Positions 1-6,105 of a stretch of 8,268 bases of DNA are shown here, piece by piece (position 1 is the stretch's first letter; each line of letters begins with the position of its first letter). Made by a program: the position numbers and the translations under genes. The stretch covers positions 1-8,268 of the forward strand of contig CAIPGJ010000730.1 in NCBI GenBank assembly GCA_903864555.1, given 5' to 3'. The notes below the pieces were generated by a model that did not search any database, was not told the origin of the DNA, and saw nothing but the letters and a program-made list of their open reading frames with translations. This DNA is from an uncultured Pseudomonadota bacterium (GTDB lineage: Bacteria > Pseudomonadota > Gammaproteobacteria > Burkholderiales > SG8-39).

Positions 1-648
1 AACTTCGCCTTCCTCGAAGGCGGCATGGGCTGGGCGGCCTCACTCTGCTGCGACCTGCAGGGCCACTGGGAAAAACGCAACTGGCCGTCCATGCAGGAGA
101 ACCTGCGCCCCACCAACCTCGACCAGGCGCGCATGAGGCAGCTGATGGAACAGTACGGCGGGCCGCGCATGCGTGAGCACATCGACGAGATCTTCGCCAG
201 CTTCGAATGGAGCAAGGTGGGCGCCACCGTGGAAGACCTCACCGCACGGGAAAAGGAACACTACGACGACTTCGGCCACGTCGGCCCCTTCGCCAACAAG
301 CGCGAAGTGCGCGAACTGTTCGCCCGCAACTTCCACTTCGGTTGCGAGGCCGACGACCCCACCACCATGTTCGCCTTCGACCCGCGCATGAAGGTACGCC
401 TGAAGGCGGTGTTCAGCTCCGACATCGGCCACTGGGACGTGCCGCACATCGACGAGGTGGTGCCCGAAGTGCACGAGGCGCTGGAGAAAGGCATCCTCAC
501 GCAGCAGGACTTCCGCGACTTCACCTTCTCGCACGTCGTGAACCTGCATGGGGGCATGAACCCGGATTTCTTCAAAGGCACGGTGGTTGAGGAAGCGGCC
601 GGAGCGGAGCTCGCGCGGCTGAAGGGCTTGCGGGCTAAGGCGGCCTGA
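1..648 (+). CDS. Amidohydrolase-2 family metal-dependent hydrolase, C-terminal part (5' end outside window)
   Basis: The reading frame is open from base 1 and ends in TGA at 646-648, giving 215 residues. The first in-frame ATG (base 25) is internal: the frame is open upstream and begins with conserved family sequence (NFAFLEGGMGWAASL). The fragment resembles the C-terminal half of the ACMSD/amidohydrolase-2 TIM-barrel family, which hydrolyses or decarboxylates cyclic and aromatic acids. The FLEGGMGWA segment, the FSSDIGHWDVPHI segment (visible residues 138-150; Asp141 sits where this family places its last metal-binding Asp) and the ending NPDFFKGTVVEEAA are the supporting marks. The N-terminal HxH metal ligands would lie outside the window. 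Codons are strongly GC-rich at third positions, unlike the cassette that follows. It converges on the minus-strand operon and is probably not part of it. Its last 52 bases recur at 8133-8184. The specific substrate cannot be told. Confidence 0.85.
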   Translation, partial: NFAFLEGGMGWAASLCCDLQGHWEKRNWPSMQENLRPTNLDQARMRQLMEQYGGPRMREHIDEIFASFEWSKVGATVEDLTAREKEHYDDFGHVGPFANKREVRELFARNFHFGCEADDPTTMFAFDPRMKVRLKAVFSSDIGHWDVPHIDEVVPEVHEALEKGILTQQDFRDFTFSHVVNLHGGMNPDFFKGTVVEEAAGAELARLKGLRAKAA

Positions 649-650
649 GG
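599..650 (+). repeat. 52-bp imperfect direct repeat, left copy (amidohydrolase 3' end)
   Basis: Matches 8133-8184 in the same orientation with four substitutions and no gap. It covers the last 16 codons, the stop codon and two further bases (GG) of the amidohydrolase gene. The similarity stops directly after TGAGG. Confidence 0.85.
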
Positions 651-654
651 ATGC

Positions 655-697
655 TGATCCGCCTTGAGTGTCGACAATCCTGCTCAAGCGGGGATCA
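655..697. terminator. Long imperfect hairpin between convergent genes, possible bidirectional terminator
   Basis: Arms TGATCC..CTTGAG (655-668) and CTCAAG..GGATCA (683-697) pair with a small internal mismatch (GC against CGG). The 14-base loop contains the palindrome TGTCGACA (669-676). It starts seven bases after the amidohydrolase stop and ends 32 bases before the aldehyde dehydrogenase stop, which suits a shared transcription stop. Neither side has a clear T-run, so classic intrinsic termination is not certain. Confidence 0.45.
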
Positions 698-729
698 GTG
701 ACGAGCAACCAGAGGCACTCGTTTCCCGC

Positions 730-2202
730 TCAGACCATGACATCGCCTATGCATAGATACTTGATCTCGACATATTCGTCGATGCCATGGTGCGAGCCTT
801 CGCGGCCTAATCCGGACTGTTTCACGCCGCCGAAAGGCACATGCTCGCTGGCCAGGATGCCCACATTGATCCCCACCATCCCGTATTCCAATGCCTCACT
901 CACTCGAAAGACGCGTCCCACGTCACGGGTGTAGAAATAGCTGGCCAGACCGAATTCAGTGGCATTGGCAGCATCTATGGCTTCTTGCTCAGTGCTGAAC
1001 CTGAACACCGGCGCAAAAGGCCCGAATGTCTCCTCGCGTGCGCATAACATGTCGGCACGCGCGTCAGCCAACACCGTGGGTTCGAAGAATTGACCGGCCA
1101 TGCGCTTGCCGCCAGTGATCACGTGCCCGCCTTTGCCTACCGCATCGGCCACATGTCGCTCCACCTTTTCCAACGCTGCCGGCTCTATGAGTGGCCCCTG
1201 CAGCACGCCTGGCTCAAACCCGTTGCCGACCCTGGCTGTTTTTACTTTTGCAGCAAATTTCACGACGAACTCGTCGTAGACCGCCGCCTGCACGTAGAAG
1301 CGGTTGGCGCAGACACAGGTCTGGCCGGCATTGCGGTACTTGCTGACAAACGCACCCTCGACGGCACTATCGATATCGGCATCGTCAAATACGATGAAGG
1401 GCGCGTTGCCACCGAGTTCCAATGCCAGTTTTTTAACCGTGGGCGCCGATTGCGCCATCAGGATTCGTCCTACTTCGGTGGAGCCGGTGAAACTGAGATG
1501 GCGAACTACGTCGCTTGCACACAAGGTTTTGCCGATTTCGATTGACTGACCGGCATCGCCGGTAATGACATTCATGACGCCTGCGGGAATGCCTGCGCGC
1601 AAGGCCAGTTCCGCAAGGGCGAGCGCAGTGAGGGGTGTCAGTTCCGCCGGCTTGATCACCACCGTGCAGCCTGCGGCCAGAGCCGGGGCCACCTTGCGGG
1701 TAATCATGGCAAGCGGGAAGTTCCAGGGCGTGATGGCGGCGCATACGCCTATCGGCTGCCTGAGCACGAGCAAGCGCCGGTTGTTGTCGAATTGCGGCAG
1801 CGTTTCGCCGTTGATGCGCTTGGCTTCCTCGGCAAACCATTCGACGAAGCTGGCGCCATAGGCGACTTCACCCATGGATTCGGACAGCGGCTTGCCCCCT
1901 TCGGCAGTGATCAGGCGCGCAAGGTCAGCCTGGTTTTCCATGAGCAGCTCATACCATTTGCGCAGGAGTTGGCTGCGCTCCCTTGCAGTCCTGCCCTTCC
2001 ATGCAGGCCAGGCCGCGTTGGCCGCCGCACTGGCTGCTTCGGTTTCAACCGGCCCCAATCCGGCGACCTCTGCCAGCCTGGCACCGGTGGCCGGATCGTC
2101 GACGGCAAAGCGGCTGATGCCGGACACCCACTGCCCGTTGACCAGGGCATCAGTCTTGAGGAGACCAGGATCGTTCAGCAGGGTAAGCGGAGAGGTTTTC
2201 AT
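730..2202 (-). CDS. gabD: NAD(P)-dependent aldehyde dehydrogenase, succinate-semialdehyde dehydrogenase (GabD) type
   Basis: This 490-residue protein is full length for the GabD branch of the ALDH superfamily and oxidises a semialdehyde to an acid with NAD(P)+ in the cytoplasm. Visible landmarks are PWNFP (159-163, Asn161), IKPAE (183-187), the cofactor-loop motif FTGSTEVG (238-245), the general base Glu262 in LELGGN, the nucleophile Cys296 in GQTCVCANR, and EETFGP (390-395). Arg169 (MITRK) and Arg290 (SKYRNAGQ) match the arginines that hold the distal carboxylate in SSADH enzymes, so a carboxylated semialdehyde (succinate, glutarate or 2-oxoglutarate semialdehyde) is more likely than a simple aldehyde. 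Cys298, two residues from the nucleophile, forms the pair known as a redox switch in human SSADH. The gene is last in the operon, 62 nt after the RraA-like gene. The start is set by homology; no good Shine-Dalgarno sequence precedes it. The symbol marks the family. Beside a sugar-acid dehydratase the true substrate may be 2-oxoglutarate semialdehyde. Confidence 0.93.
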   Translation of the reverse strand: MKTSPLTLLNDPGLLKTDALVNGQWVSGISRFAVDDPATGARLAEVAGLGPVETEAASAAANAAWPAWKGRTARERSQLLRKWYELLMENQADLARLITAEGGKPLSESMGEVAYGASFVEWFAEEAKRINGETLPQFDNNRRLLVLRQPIGVCAAITPWNFPLAMITRKVAPALAAGCTVVIKPAELTPLTALALAELALRAGIPAGVMNVITGDAGQSIEIGKTLCASDVVRHLSFTGSTEVGRILMAQSAPTVKKLALELGGNAPFIVFDDADIDSAVEGAFVSKYRNAGQTCVCANRFYVQAAVYDEFVVKFAAKVKTARVGNGFEPGVLQGPLIEPAALEKVERHVADAVGKGGHVITGGKRMAGQFFEPTVLADARADMLCAREETFGPFAPVFRFSTEQEAIDAANATEFGLASYFYTRDVGRVFRVSEALEYGMVGINVGILASEHVPFGGVKQSGLGREGSHHGIDEYVEIKYLCIGDVMV

Positions 2203-2223
2203 TCAGGGGGCATCCGGTAAGCG

Positions 2224-2241
2224 GCAGCCTGGCCTGGCTGC
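2224..2241. other. Small perfect stem-loop in the gap between the RraA-like and dehydrogenase genes
   Basis: GCAGCC (2224-2229) pairs with GGCTGC (2236-2241) around the six-base loop TGGCCT. It lies in the 62-base intergenic gap just upstream of the dehydrogenase. No T-run follows on the minus strand, so it is more likely an mRNA stability or processing structure than a terminator, if it has a function. Confidence 0.3.
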
Positions 2242-2264
2242 AAAACAGGTGGGGCAACGCCGGA

Positions 2265-2984
2265 TCAGGCCTGTGCCCCGCTGCGACCCTGCAGCCATTC
2301 CTGGAAGTCACGGCGCGATTGCTCATCGGTTGGCGGGTACAGGCCGAGGATAGACCGGCCTTCCCGGACCTTCTCGATGACGAAATCCTCAAAAGCCGTC
2401 ATGTCACTGGCCTCCCTGGCGACCTCATCCGCCATGCGTGCCGGAATGACGACCACGCCCTCGCCATCACCCACCACTACATCTCCAGGCCACACGGCAA
2501 CGTCCCCGCAGGCCACAGGCACATTGATGTCAATCGCCTGGTGAAGCGTCAGGTTGGTGGGCGCGCTCGGGCGATGGTGATAGGCAGGAAAGGGGAGATT
2601 CGCGATCTCCGGCGAATCTCGAAATCCGCCGTCGGTGACGATTCCGGCAACCCCGCGCTTCATCAATCGTGTGACCAGAATGCCTCCGGCGGAAGCGGCA
2701 CGTGCATCCTTGCGACTGTCGACTACGAACACAGCTCCAGCCGGGCACTCCTCGACCGCCTTGCGCTGCGGATGATCGCGGTTCTCGAATACCTGGACCG
2801 GATTGAGGTCCTCGCGAGCAGGAATGTAACGCAGGGTGTATGCCTCCCCGACCATATTGGGGAGACCCGGGTTCAGCGGCCTCACATCCTGTATGAACTG
2901 GTTTCGAAGTCCGCGCTTGTACAGGGCGGTGCAGAGTGTGGCCGTGCTGACACGGGACAGAAGGGAGCGCGTGGAGGTTTTCAT
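2265..2984 (-). CDS. RraA-family protein (HMG/CHA aldolase-like fold)
   Basis: The 239-residue protein belongs to the RraA/4-hydroxy-4-methyl-2-oxoglutarate aldolase superfamily. Visible marks are AGGILVTRLMKRGVAG (99-114), TDGGFRDSPEI (117-127, with Arg122 and Asp123 in the R-D positions that bind pyruvate and metal in the aldolases), and GDVVVGDGEGVVVIP (167-181). Family members include divalent-metal class II pyruvate aldolases and oxaloacetate decarboxylases; E. coli RraA instead inhibits RNase E. The catabolic setting here argues for an enzyme. An in-frame start exists 37 codons upstream, but it runs into the dehydratase gene and adds residues unlike the family, so I take the ATG at 2984. 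This begins 4 nt after the dehydratase stop, with only a weak ribosome site, so translation is probably coupled. Proposed role: cleavage or further conversion of the 2-keto-3-deoxy acid made by the dehydratase. The family call is firm, the reaction is not. Confidence 0.9.
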   Translation of the reverse strand: MKTSTRSLLSRVSTATLCTALYKRGLRNQFIQDVRPLNPGLPNMVGEAYTLRYIPAREDLNPVQVFENRDHPQRKAVEECPAGAVFVVDSRKDARAASAGGILVTRLMKRGVAGIVTDGGFRDSPEIANLPFPAYHHRPSAPTNLTLHQAIDINVPVACGDVAVWPGDVVVGDGEGVVVIPARMADEVAREASDMTAFEDFVIEKVREGRSILGLYPPTDEQSRRDFQEWLQGRSGAQA

Positions 2985-2988
2985 GTTT

Positions 2989-4725
2989 TCAATAAATGGA
3001 AGGCTCGGGCACGGGTGCCCCGAAGGACGTCTCAAGGTAGTCAAAATCGCATCCCTGGTCGGCCTGCAGGATATGGCGGCTGAACATCCAGCCATACCCG
3101 CGCTCGTACCGTACCGGAGGCGGCGCCCAGCTCGCGCGCCGGCGGGCCAGTTCAGCTTCGTCGACCTGGAGGTGAATGCTTCGTGCCGCCACGTCCACGC
3201 TGATCAGGTCTCCTGTCCTGACCAGTGCCAGGGGGCCTCCGACATAAGACTCAGGGGCGCAATGCAGCATGCAGGCGCCGTAGCTTGTCCCGCTCATGCG
3301 CGCATCCGACAATCGCAACATGTCGCGCACACCCTGGCGTACCAGGCTCACGGGGATGGGAAGCATCCCCCACTCCGGCATCCCCGGTCCGCCCTGCGGC
3401 CCGGCGTTGCGCAACACGAGTATGTGGTCTGCCGTCACCTCAAGGGCGGGGTCATCCGTTGCCTCTTTCATCGAAGCATAGTCCTCGAAGACCAGCGCCG
3501 GTCCGGTGTGCCTGAGCAGGTGCTGCGCGCAAGCACTGGGTTTGATGACCACGCCATCCGGGGCAATGTTTCCGCGCAGCACGGCCAGCGCTCCCTCGGC
3601 ATAGATTGGGTTAGACAACGGGCGAATCACGTCATCATTGTGGACGCTGGCCTCTGCGATATTCCGGCCCACCGTGCAGCCGTTGACCGTGAGAACGGTG
3701 GTGTCAAGCATCGAATCGATACGATTCATGAGCGCGGGCAATCCGCCTGCATAGAAGAAATCTTCCATGAGGTAGCGCTCGCCGCTGGGACGTATGTTGG
3801 CGATGACCGGAACCTTCCGGCTGGCCGCGTCGAAATCATCCAGTGTGACCGGACAGCCCGCACGTCGGGACATCGCGATCAGATGGATGATCGCATTGGT
3901 TGAGCATCCCATCGCCATGGCGACAGCAATGCCGTTCAGGAAATGTGCCCTGGTGAGCAGTCTGGCCGGCGTCAGGTCCTCCCAGACCATCTCAACGATG
4001 CGGCGGCCGCACGCAGCACTCATCCTGGGGTGCGCCGCATCGGGAGCGGGAATTGAGGACGCCCCCGGCAACGTCAGTCCGATCGCCTCCGTCAACCCCA
4101 TCATGGTTGCGGCCGTTCCCATGGTCATGCAAGTGCCATGGCTGCGCGCAATCCCGGACTCAAGTTCCATCCAGTCGGAATCGGAAATTTTCCCGGCCCG
4201 ACGTTCGTCCCAGTACTTCCATGCATCCGAACCGGAACCCAGCACCTGCCCCTTCCAGTTGCCCCGCAACATCGGCCCTGCAGGAAGATAGATACAAGGC
4301 AATCCGGCCGAGAAGGCCCCCATCAACAGTCCTGGTGTGGTCTTGTCGCACCCACCCATGAGCACCGCACCATCGACTGGATGGCTGCGCAGCAGTTCTT
4401 CAGCTTCGATCGCCAGCAGGTTGCGATAGAGCATGGTCGTCGGCTTGACTACCGGCTCGGAAAGGGACAGGGCCGGCAACTCAATTGGAAAACCGCCTGC
4501 CTGGAAAACACCCCGCTTTACATCCTGCACACGCTCCCGGAAATGCGCATGGCACTGGTTAATATCGCTCCATGTATTGACGATTGCGATGACGGGGCGT
4601 CCATTCCAATCCTCCGGACCATAGCCCATCTGCATGAAGCGTGAGCGGTGGCCGAACGAACGCAGATCATCGGGTGCAAACCATCGGGCGCTTCGCAGTG
4701 ATTCCGGAGAACGTCGATGAGTCAT
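2989..4725 (-). CDS. IlvD/Edd-family sugar-acid dehydratase (L-arabonate dehydratase-like)
   Basis: The 578-residue protein has the full length and layout of the pentonate dehydratases of the IlvD/Edd family, which remove water from an aldonic acid to give a 2-keto-3-deoxy acid using a [2Fe-2S] cluster and Mg2+. Cluster ligands appear as Cys58 (SDINQCHAHF), Cys126 (GGCDKTTP) and Cys199 (SHGTCMTMGTA). Lys128 matches the carbamylated metal-binding lysine, and Ser478 in SDARMSGTSYG matches the catalytic serine. Spacing and surrounding sequence (NTWSD, PMLRG, EDFFYAGGLP, IKPSACAQHLL, GPGMPE) fit the arabonate dehydratase from Rhizobium as I recall it, rather than the branched-chain enzyme IlvD. 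AGGAG at 4733-4737 sits 7 nt before the ATG and supports this start. The upstream neighbour is a solute receptor; downstream lie the RraA-like and dehydrogenase genes. The substrate could be L-arabonate, D-xylonate, or another aldonate or deoxy-aldonate; sequence alone does not decide. Confidence 0.92.
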   Translation of the reverse strand: MTHRRSPESLRSARWFAPDDLRSFGHRSRFMQMGYGPEDWNGRPVIAIVNTWSDINQCHAHFRERVQDVKRGVFQAGGFPIELPALSLSEPVVKPTTMLYRNLLAIEAEELLRSHPVDGAVLMGGCDKTTPGLLMGAFSAGLPCIYLPAGPMLRGNWKGQVLGSGSDAWKYWDERRAGKISDSDWMELESGIARSHGTCMTMGTAATMMGLTEAIGLTLPGASSIPAPDAAHPRMSAACGRRIVEMVWEDLTPARLLTRAHFLNGIAVAMAMGCSTNAIIHLIAMSRRAGCPVTLDDFDAASRKVPVIANIRPSGERYLMEDFFYAGGLPALMNRIDSMLDTTVLTVNGCTVGRNIAEASVHNDDVIRPLSNPIYAEGALAVLRGNIAPDGVVIKPSACAQHLLRHTGPALVFEDYASMKEATDDPALEVTADHILVLRNAGPQGGPGMPEWGMLPIPVSLVRQGVRDMLRLSDARMSGTSYGACMLHCAPESYVGGPLALVRTGDLISVDVAARSIHLQVDEAELARRRASWAPPPVRYERGYGWMFSRHILQADQGCDFDYLETSFGAPVPEPSIY

Positions 4726-4732
4726 TTAGGAT

Positions 4733-4737
4733 CTCCT
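4733..4737 (-). promoter_or_regulatory. Ribosome binding site of the dehydratase
   Basis: AGGAG on the minus strand, 7 nt before the ATG at 4725. It fixes the dehydratase start and is one of the two good Shine-Dalgarno sequences in the operon. Confidence 0.7.
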
Positions 4738-4757
4738 GAACCCACGTCTCAACACAT

Positions 4758-4778
4758 GCCTGGCGAAAAAGCCCAGGC
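4758..4778. other. Stem-loop in the receptor-dehydratase gap
   Basis: GCCTGG (4758-4763) pairs with CCAGGC (4773-4778) around a nine-base loop. It lies in the 83-base gap, the widest inside the operon, between the receptor stop and the dehydratase ribosome site. No T-run follows in the direction of transcription, so it is better read as an mRNA processing or protection structure that could set different levels of receptor and enzyme mRNA. The function is inferred. Confidence 0.35.
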
Positions 4779-4808
4779 CTTGCATTCAAGCGGGGCAAAA
4801 TTGGGGCG

Positions 4809-5771
4809 TCAGTCTATCTGCAGCTTTGCAGCCTTGGCTACGGCTGCCCATTTGGATGACTCGGCCGCGAGAAAGCGCGCAAACTCCACCGGCCCCAGTG
4901 CGGCCGGCTCCGCGCCGTTCTTCTCCAGCGCGGAGCGAACCTCCTGCCGGCTGACAGCTTGCGCCACTTCCTGATGAATTCGGTTGATGATGGGGCCCGG
5001 GGTGCGCGCCGGCGCCAGCAGGCCCACCCAGGAATTGACATCGATCTGGGGGAAGCCCTGTTCGGCAGAGGTAGACACGTTGGGAAGAAAGGCCGTGCGA
5101 TTCGGCATCGTGACCGCCAGCGCCCGAAGTTTTCCGGATGTCACATGCGGCAGGACCGAGGTGATGCCGGGGCAATAAACCTGGACCTGCCCTCCAAGCA
5201 GATCGATCGCCGCCGGCGCACCGCCCTTGTAAGGAACGTGAGTGATGTCGATGCCTGTTTGAACTTTGAGAAGCTCTCCGCAAAGATGGGGCGTGGAGCC
5301 ACTGCCGGAGGAAGCGTACGTAAGGCGCCCCGGTGACGCCTTTGCCAGCGCGATCAACTCGGAAAGATTGCTTGCCTTTACCGAGGAATTCACAATGATC
5401 GCGTAGGGAACCATGGCAAAAAGGGAAACAGGAGCAAGGTCCTTGAGAGGATCGTAGCCAAGCGTCGTATAGACATGCGGACTGATGGCAATCGGTCCAT
5501 TCGTGCCTATCAGGAGGGTGTAACCATCAGCCGCCGCCTTGGCCGCGGCCTCCGATCCCATGTTCCCGCCCGCGCCCGGCCGATTATCCACGACAATTTG
5601 CTGGCCAAGGGATTCTGTCAGGCGTTGTGCGATCAGCCTGCCAAGAATGTCGTTCGTACTTGCCCCGGGAGGAAACGGGATGATCAGTCTGATGGGACGA
5701 GTGGGATAGGTCTGGGACGCGGCGGAACCAGCCACCGCAGCAAGGCCAAGAGCCAGCATGATCTTAAGCAT
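4809..5771 (-). CDS. TctC/Bug-family periplasmic solute-binding protein (tripartite tricarboxylate transporter type)
   Basis: The 320-residue protein is normal length for the Bug/TctC receptors. A signal peptide is visible: MLKIM, a hydrophobic run LALGLAAVAG, then likely cleavage around residues 17-20 (SAAS/Q). The mature start YPTRPIRLIIPFPPGA is the family hallmark. It is followed by VDNRPGAGGNMGSEAAAKA (61-79), DGYTLL (82-87), YASSGSGSTPHL (152-163), and HVPYKGGAPAAIDLLGGQV (178-196). These proteins bind small carboxylates in the periplasm and pass them to a TctAB permease or act in signalling. No tctA or tctB gene is in the window, so this is an orphan receptor, as is common in Burkholderiales. 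It starts 1 nt after the preceding gene's stop. With the dehydratase downstream, an aldonic or related acid is the likely ligand (inference). Confidence 0.95.
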   Translation of the reverse strand: MLKIMLALGLAAVAGSAASQTYPTRPIRLIIPFPPGASTNDILGRLIAQRLTESLGQQIVVDNRPGAGGNMGSEAAAKAAADGYTLLIGTNGPIAISPHVYTTLGYDPLKDLAPVSLFAMVPYAIIVNSSVKASNLSELIALAKASPGRLTYASSGSGSTPHLCGELLKVQTGIDITHVPYKGGAPAAIDLLGGQVQVYCPGITSVLPHVTSGKLRALAVTMPNRTAFLPNVSTSAEQGFPQIDVNSWVGLLAPARTPGPIINRIHQEVAQAVSRQEVRSALEKNGAEPAALGPVEFARFLAAESSKWAAVAKAAKLQID

Positions 5772-5772
5772 G

Positions 5773-6105
5773 TCACTCCTTCAGATGTAAGTAGCAAAGG
5801 ACCCGCAATGCCCCGGTCTGCATTGTTCCGGCCAGGCGCAACCAACCGCCAAAGTGCCTCACCCGGGAAAAAACCACACCTTCGGCGGCGGGGATATCCA
5901 GTACCGTTCCCTCATCGACCCAATGCAATCCGTCCGGGGACATCTGCACCCTGGCCGTAACCGGTCCGGAGCTTGGATCTGATTTCAGTACGCGCACGAA
6001 GAAGATGGCTTCGCTTGCCCAGGAACATTCCTGCGGCTCGCTGCTCCAGTCCTCGCGCCAGTCTTCATTGCGTGCAACGATGGAAAGATAGGATTGATTG
6101 ATCAT
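5773..6105 (-). CDS. Conserved-looking 110-residue beta-rich protein of unknown function
   Basis: I do not recognise the family with confidence. The 110 residues have no signal peptide and no membrane segment, so the protein is probably cytosolic. Hydrophobic and polar residues alternate in short strands (ASEAIFFVRVLKS, VTARVQMSPDGLHWVDEG, GVVFSRVRHFGGWLRLAG, GALRVLCYLHL), which suggests a small beta-sandwich like those in carbohydrate-binding or structural modules. The N-terminus is rich in Trp and acidic residues (NEDWREDWSSEPQECSW). The start ATG overlaps the stop of the upstream gene as ATGA (6102-6105) and has no Shine-Dalgarno of its own, so it is probably made by translational coupling in fixed ratio to that protein. 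A physical complex between the two is a reasonable inference. It is real rather than a shadow: it is tightly packed between two genes on the same strand and no competing gene overlaps it. Confidence 0.8.
   Translation of the reverse strand: MINQSYLSIVARNEDWREDWSSEPQECSWASEAIFFVRVLKSDPSSGPVTARVQMSPDGLHWVDEGTVLDIPAAEGVVFSRVRHFGGWLRLAGTMQTGALRVLCYLHLKE
5775..5780 (-). promoter_or_regulatory. Ribosome binding site of the receptor, abutting the upstream gene's stop
   Basis: AGGAGT on the minus strand precedes the ATG at 5771. Its last T is the first base of the TGA that ends the 110-residue gene (5773-5775), so the ribosome site, stop and next start are packed into about 12 bases. This fits tightly coupled translation and fixes the receptor start. 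Confidence 0.7.

Noticed and set aside
40..708. 222-codon minus-strand open frame opposite the amidohydrolase
   Set aside because: It is antisense to a clear conserved gene with GC-rich third positions, which leave the opposite strand free of stops. Its low-complexity His/Val-rich translation has no family features.
2265..2984. Calling the RraA-like protein a ribonuclease E inhibitor
   Set aside because: That role is known for E. coli RraA. Here the retained aldolase-type Arg-Asp pair and a position between two catabolic enzymes make an enzymatic role more likely.
2319..3083. 254-codon plus-strand open frame opposite the RraA-like gene
   Set aside because: Shadow of the real gene on the other strand; the translation has no family resemblance.
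2985..3095. Upstream in-frame extension of the RraA-like protein
   Set aside because: The extra 37 residues are translated from within the dehydratase gene and are unlike the family. The ATG at 2984, 4 nt after the dehydratase stop, fits both family length and operon spacing.
2836..3903. 355-codon plus-strand open frame across the dehydratase and RraA-like genes
   Set aside because: It runs antisense through two conserved genes and has no recognisable domain or ribosome site.
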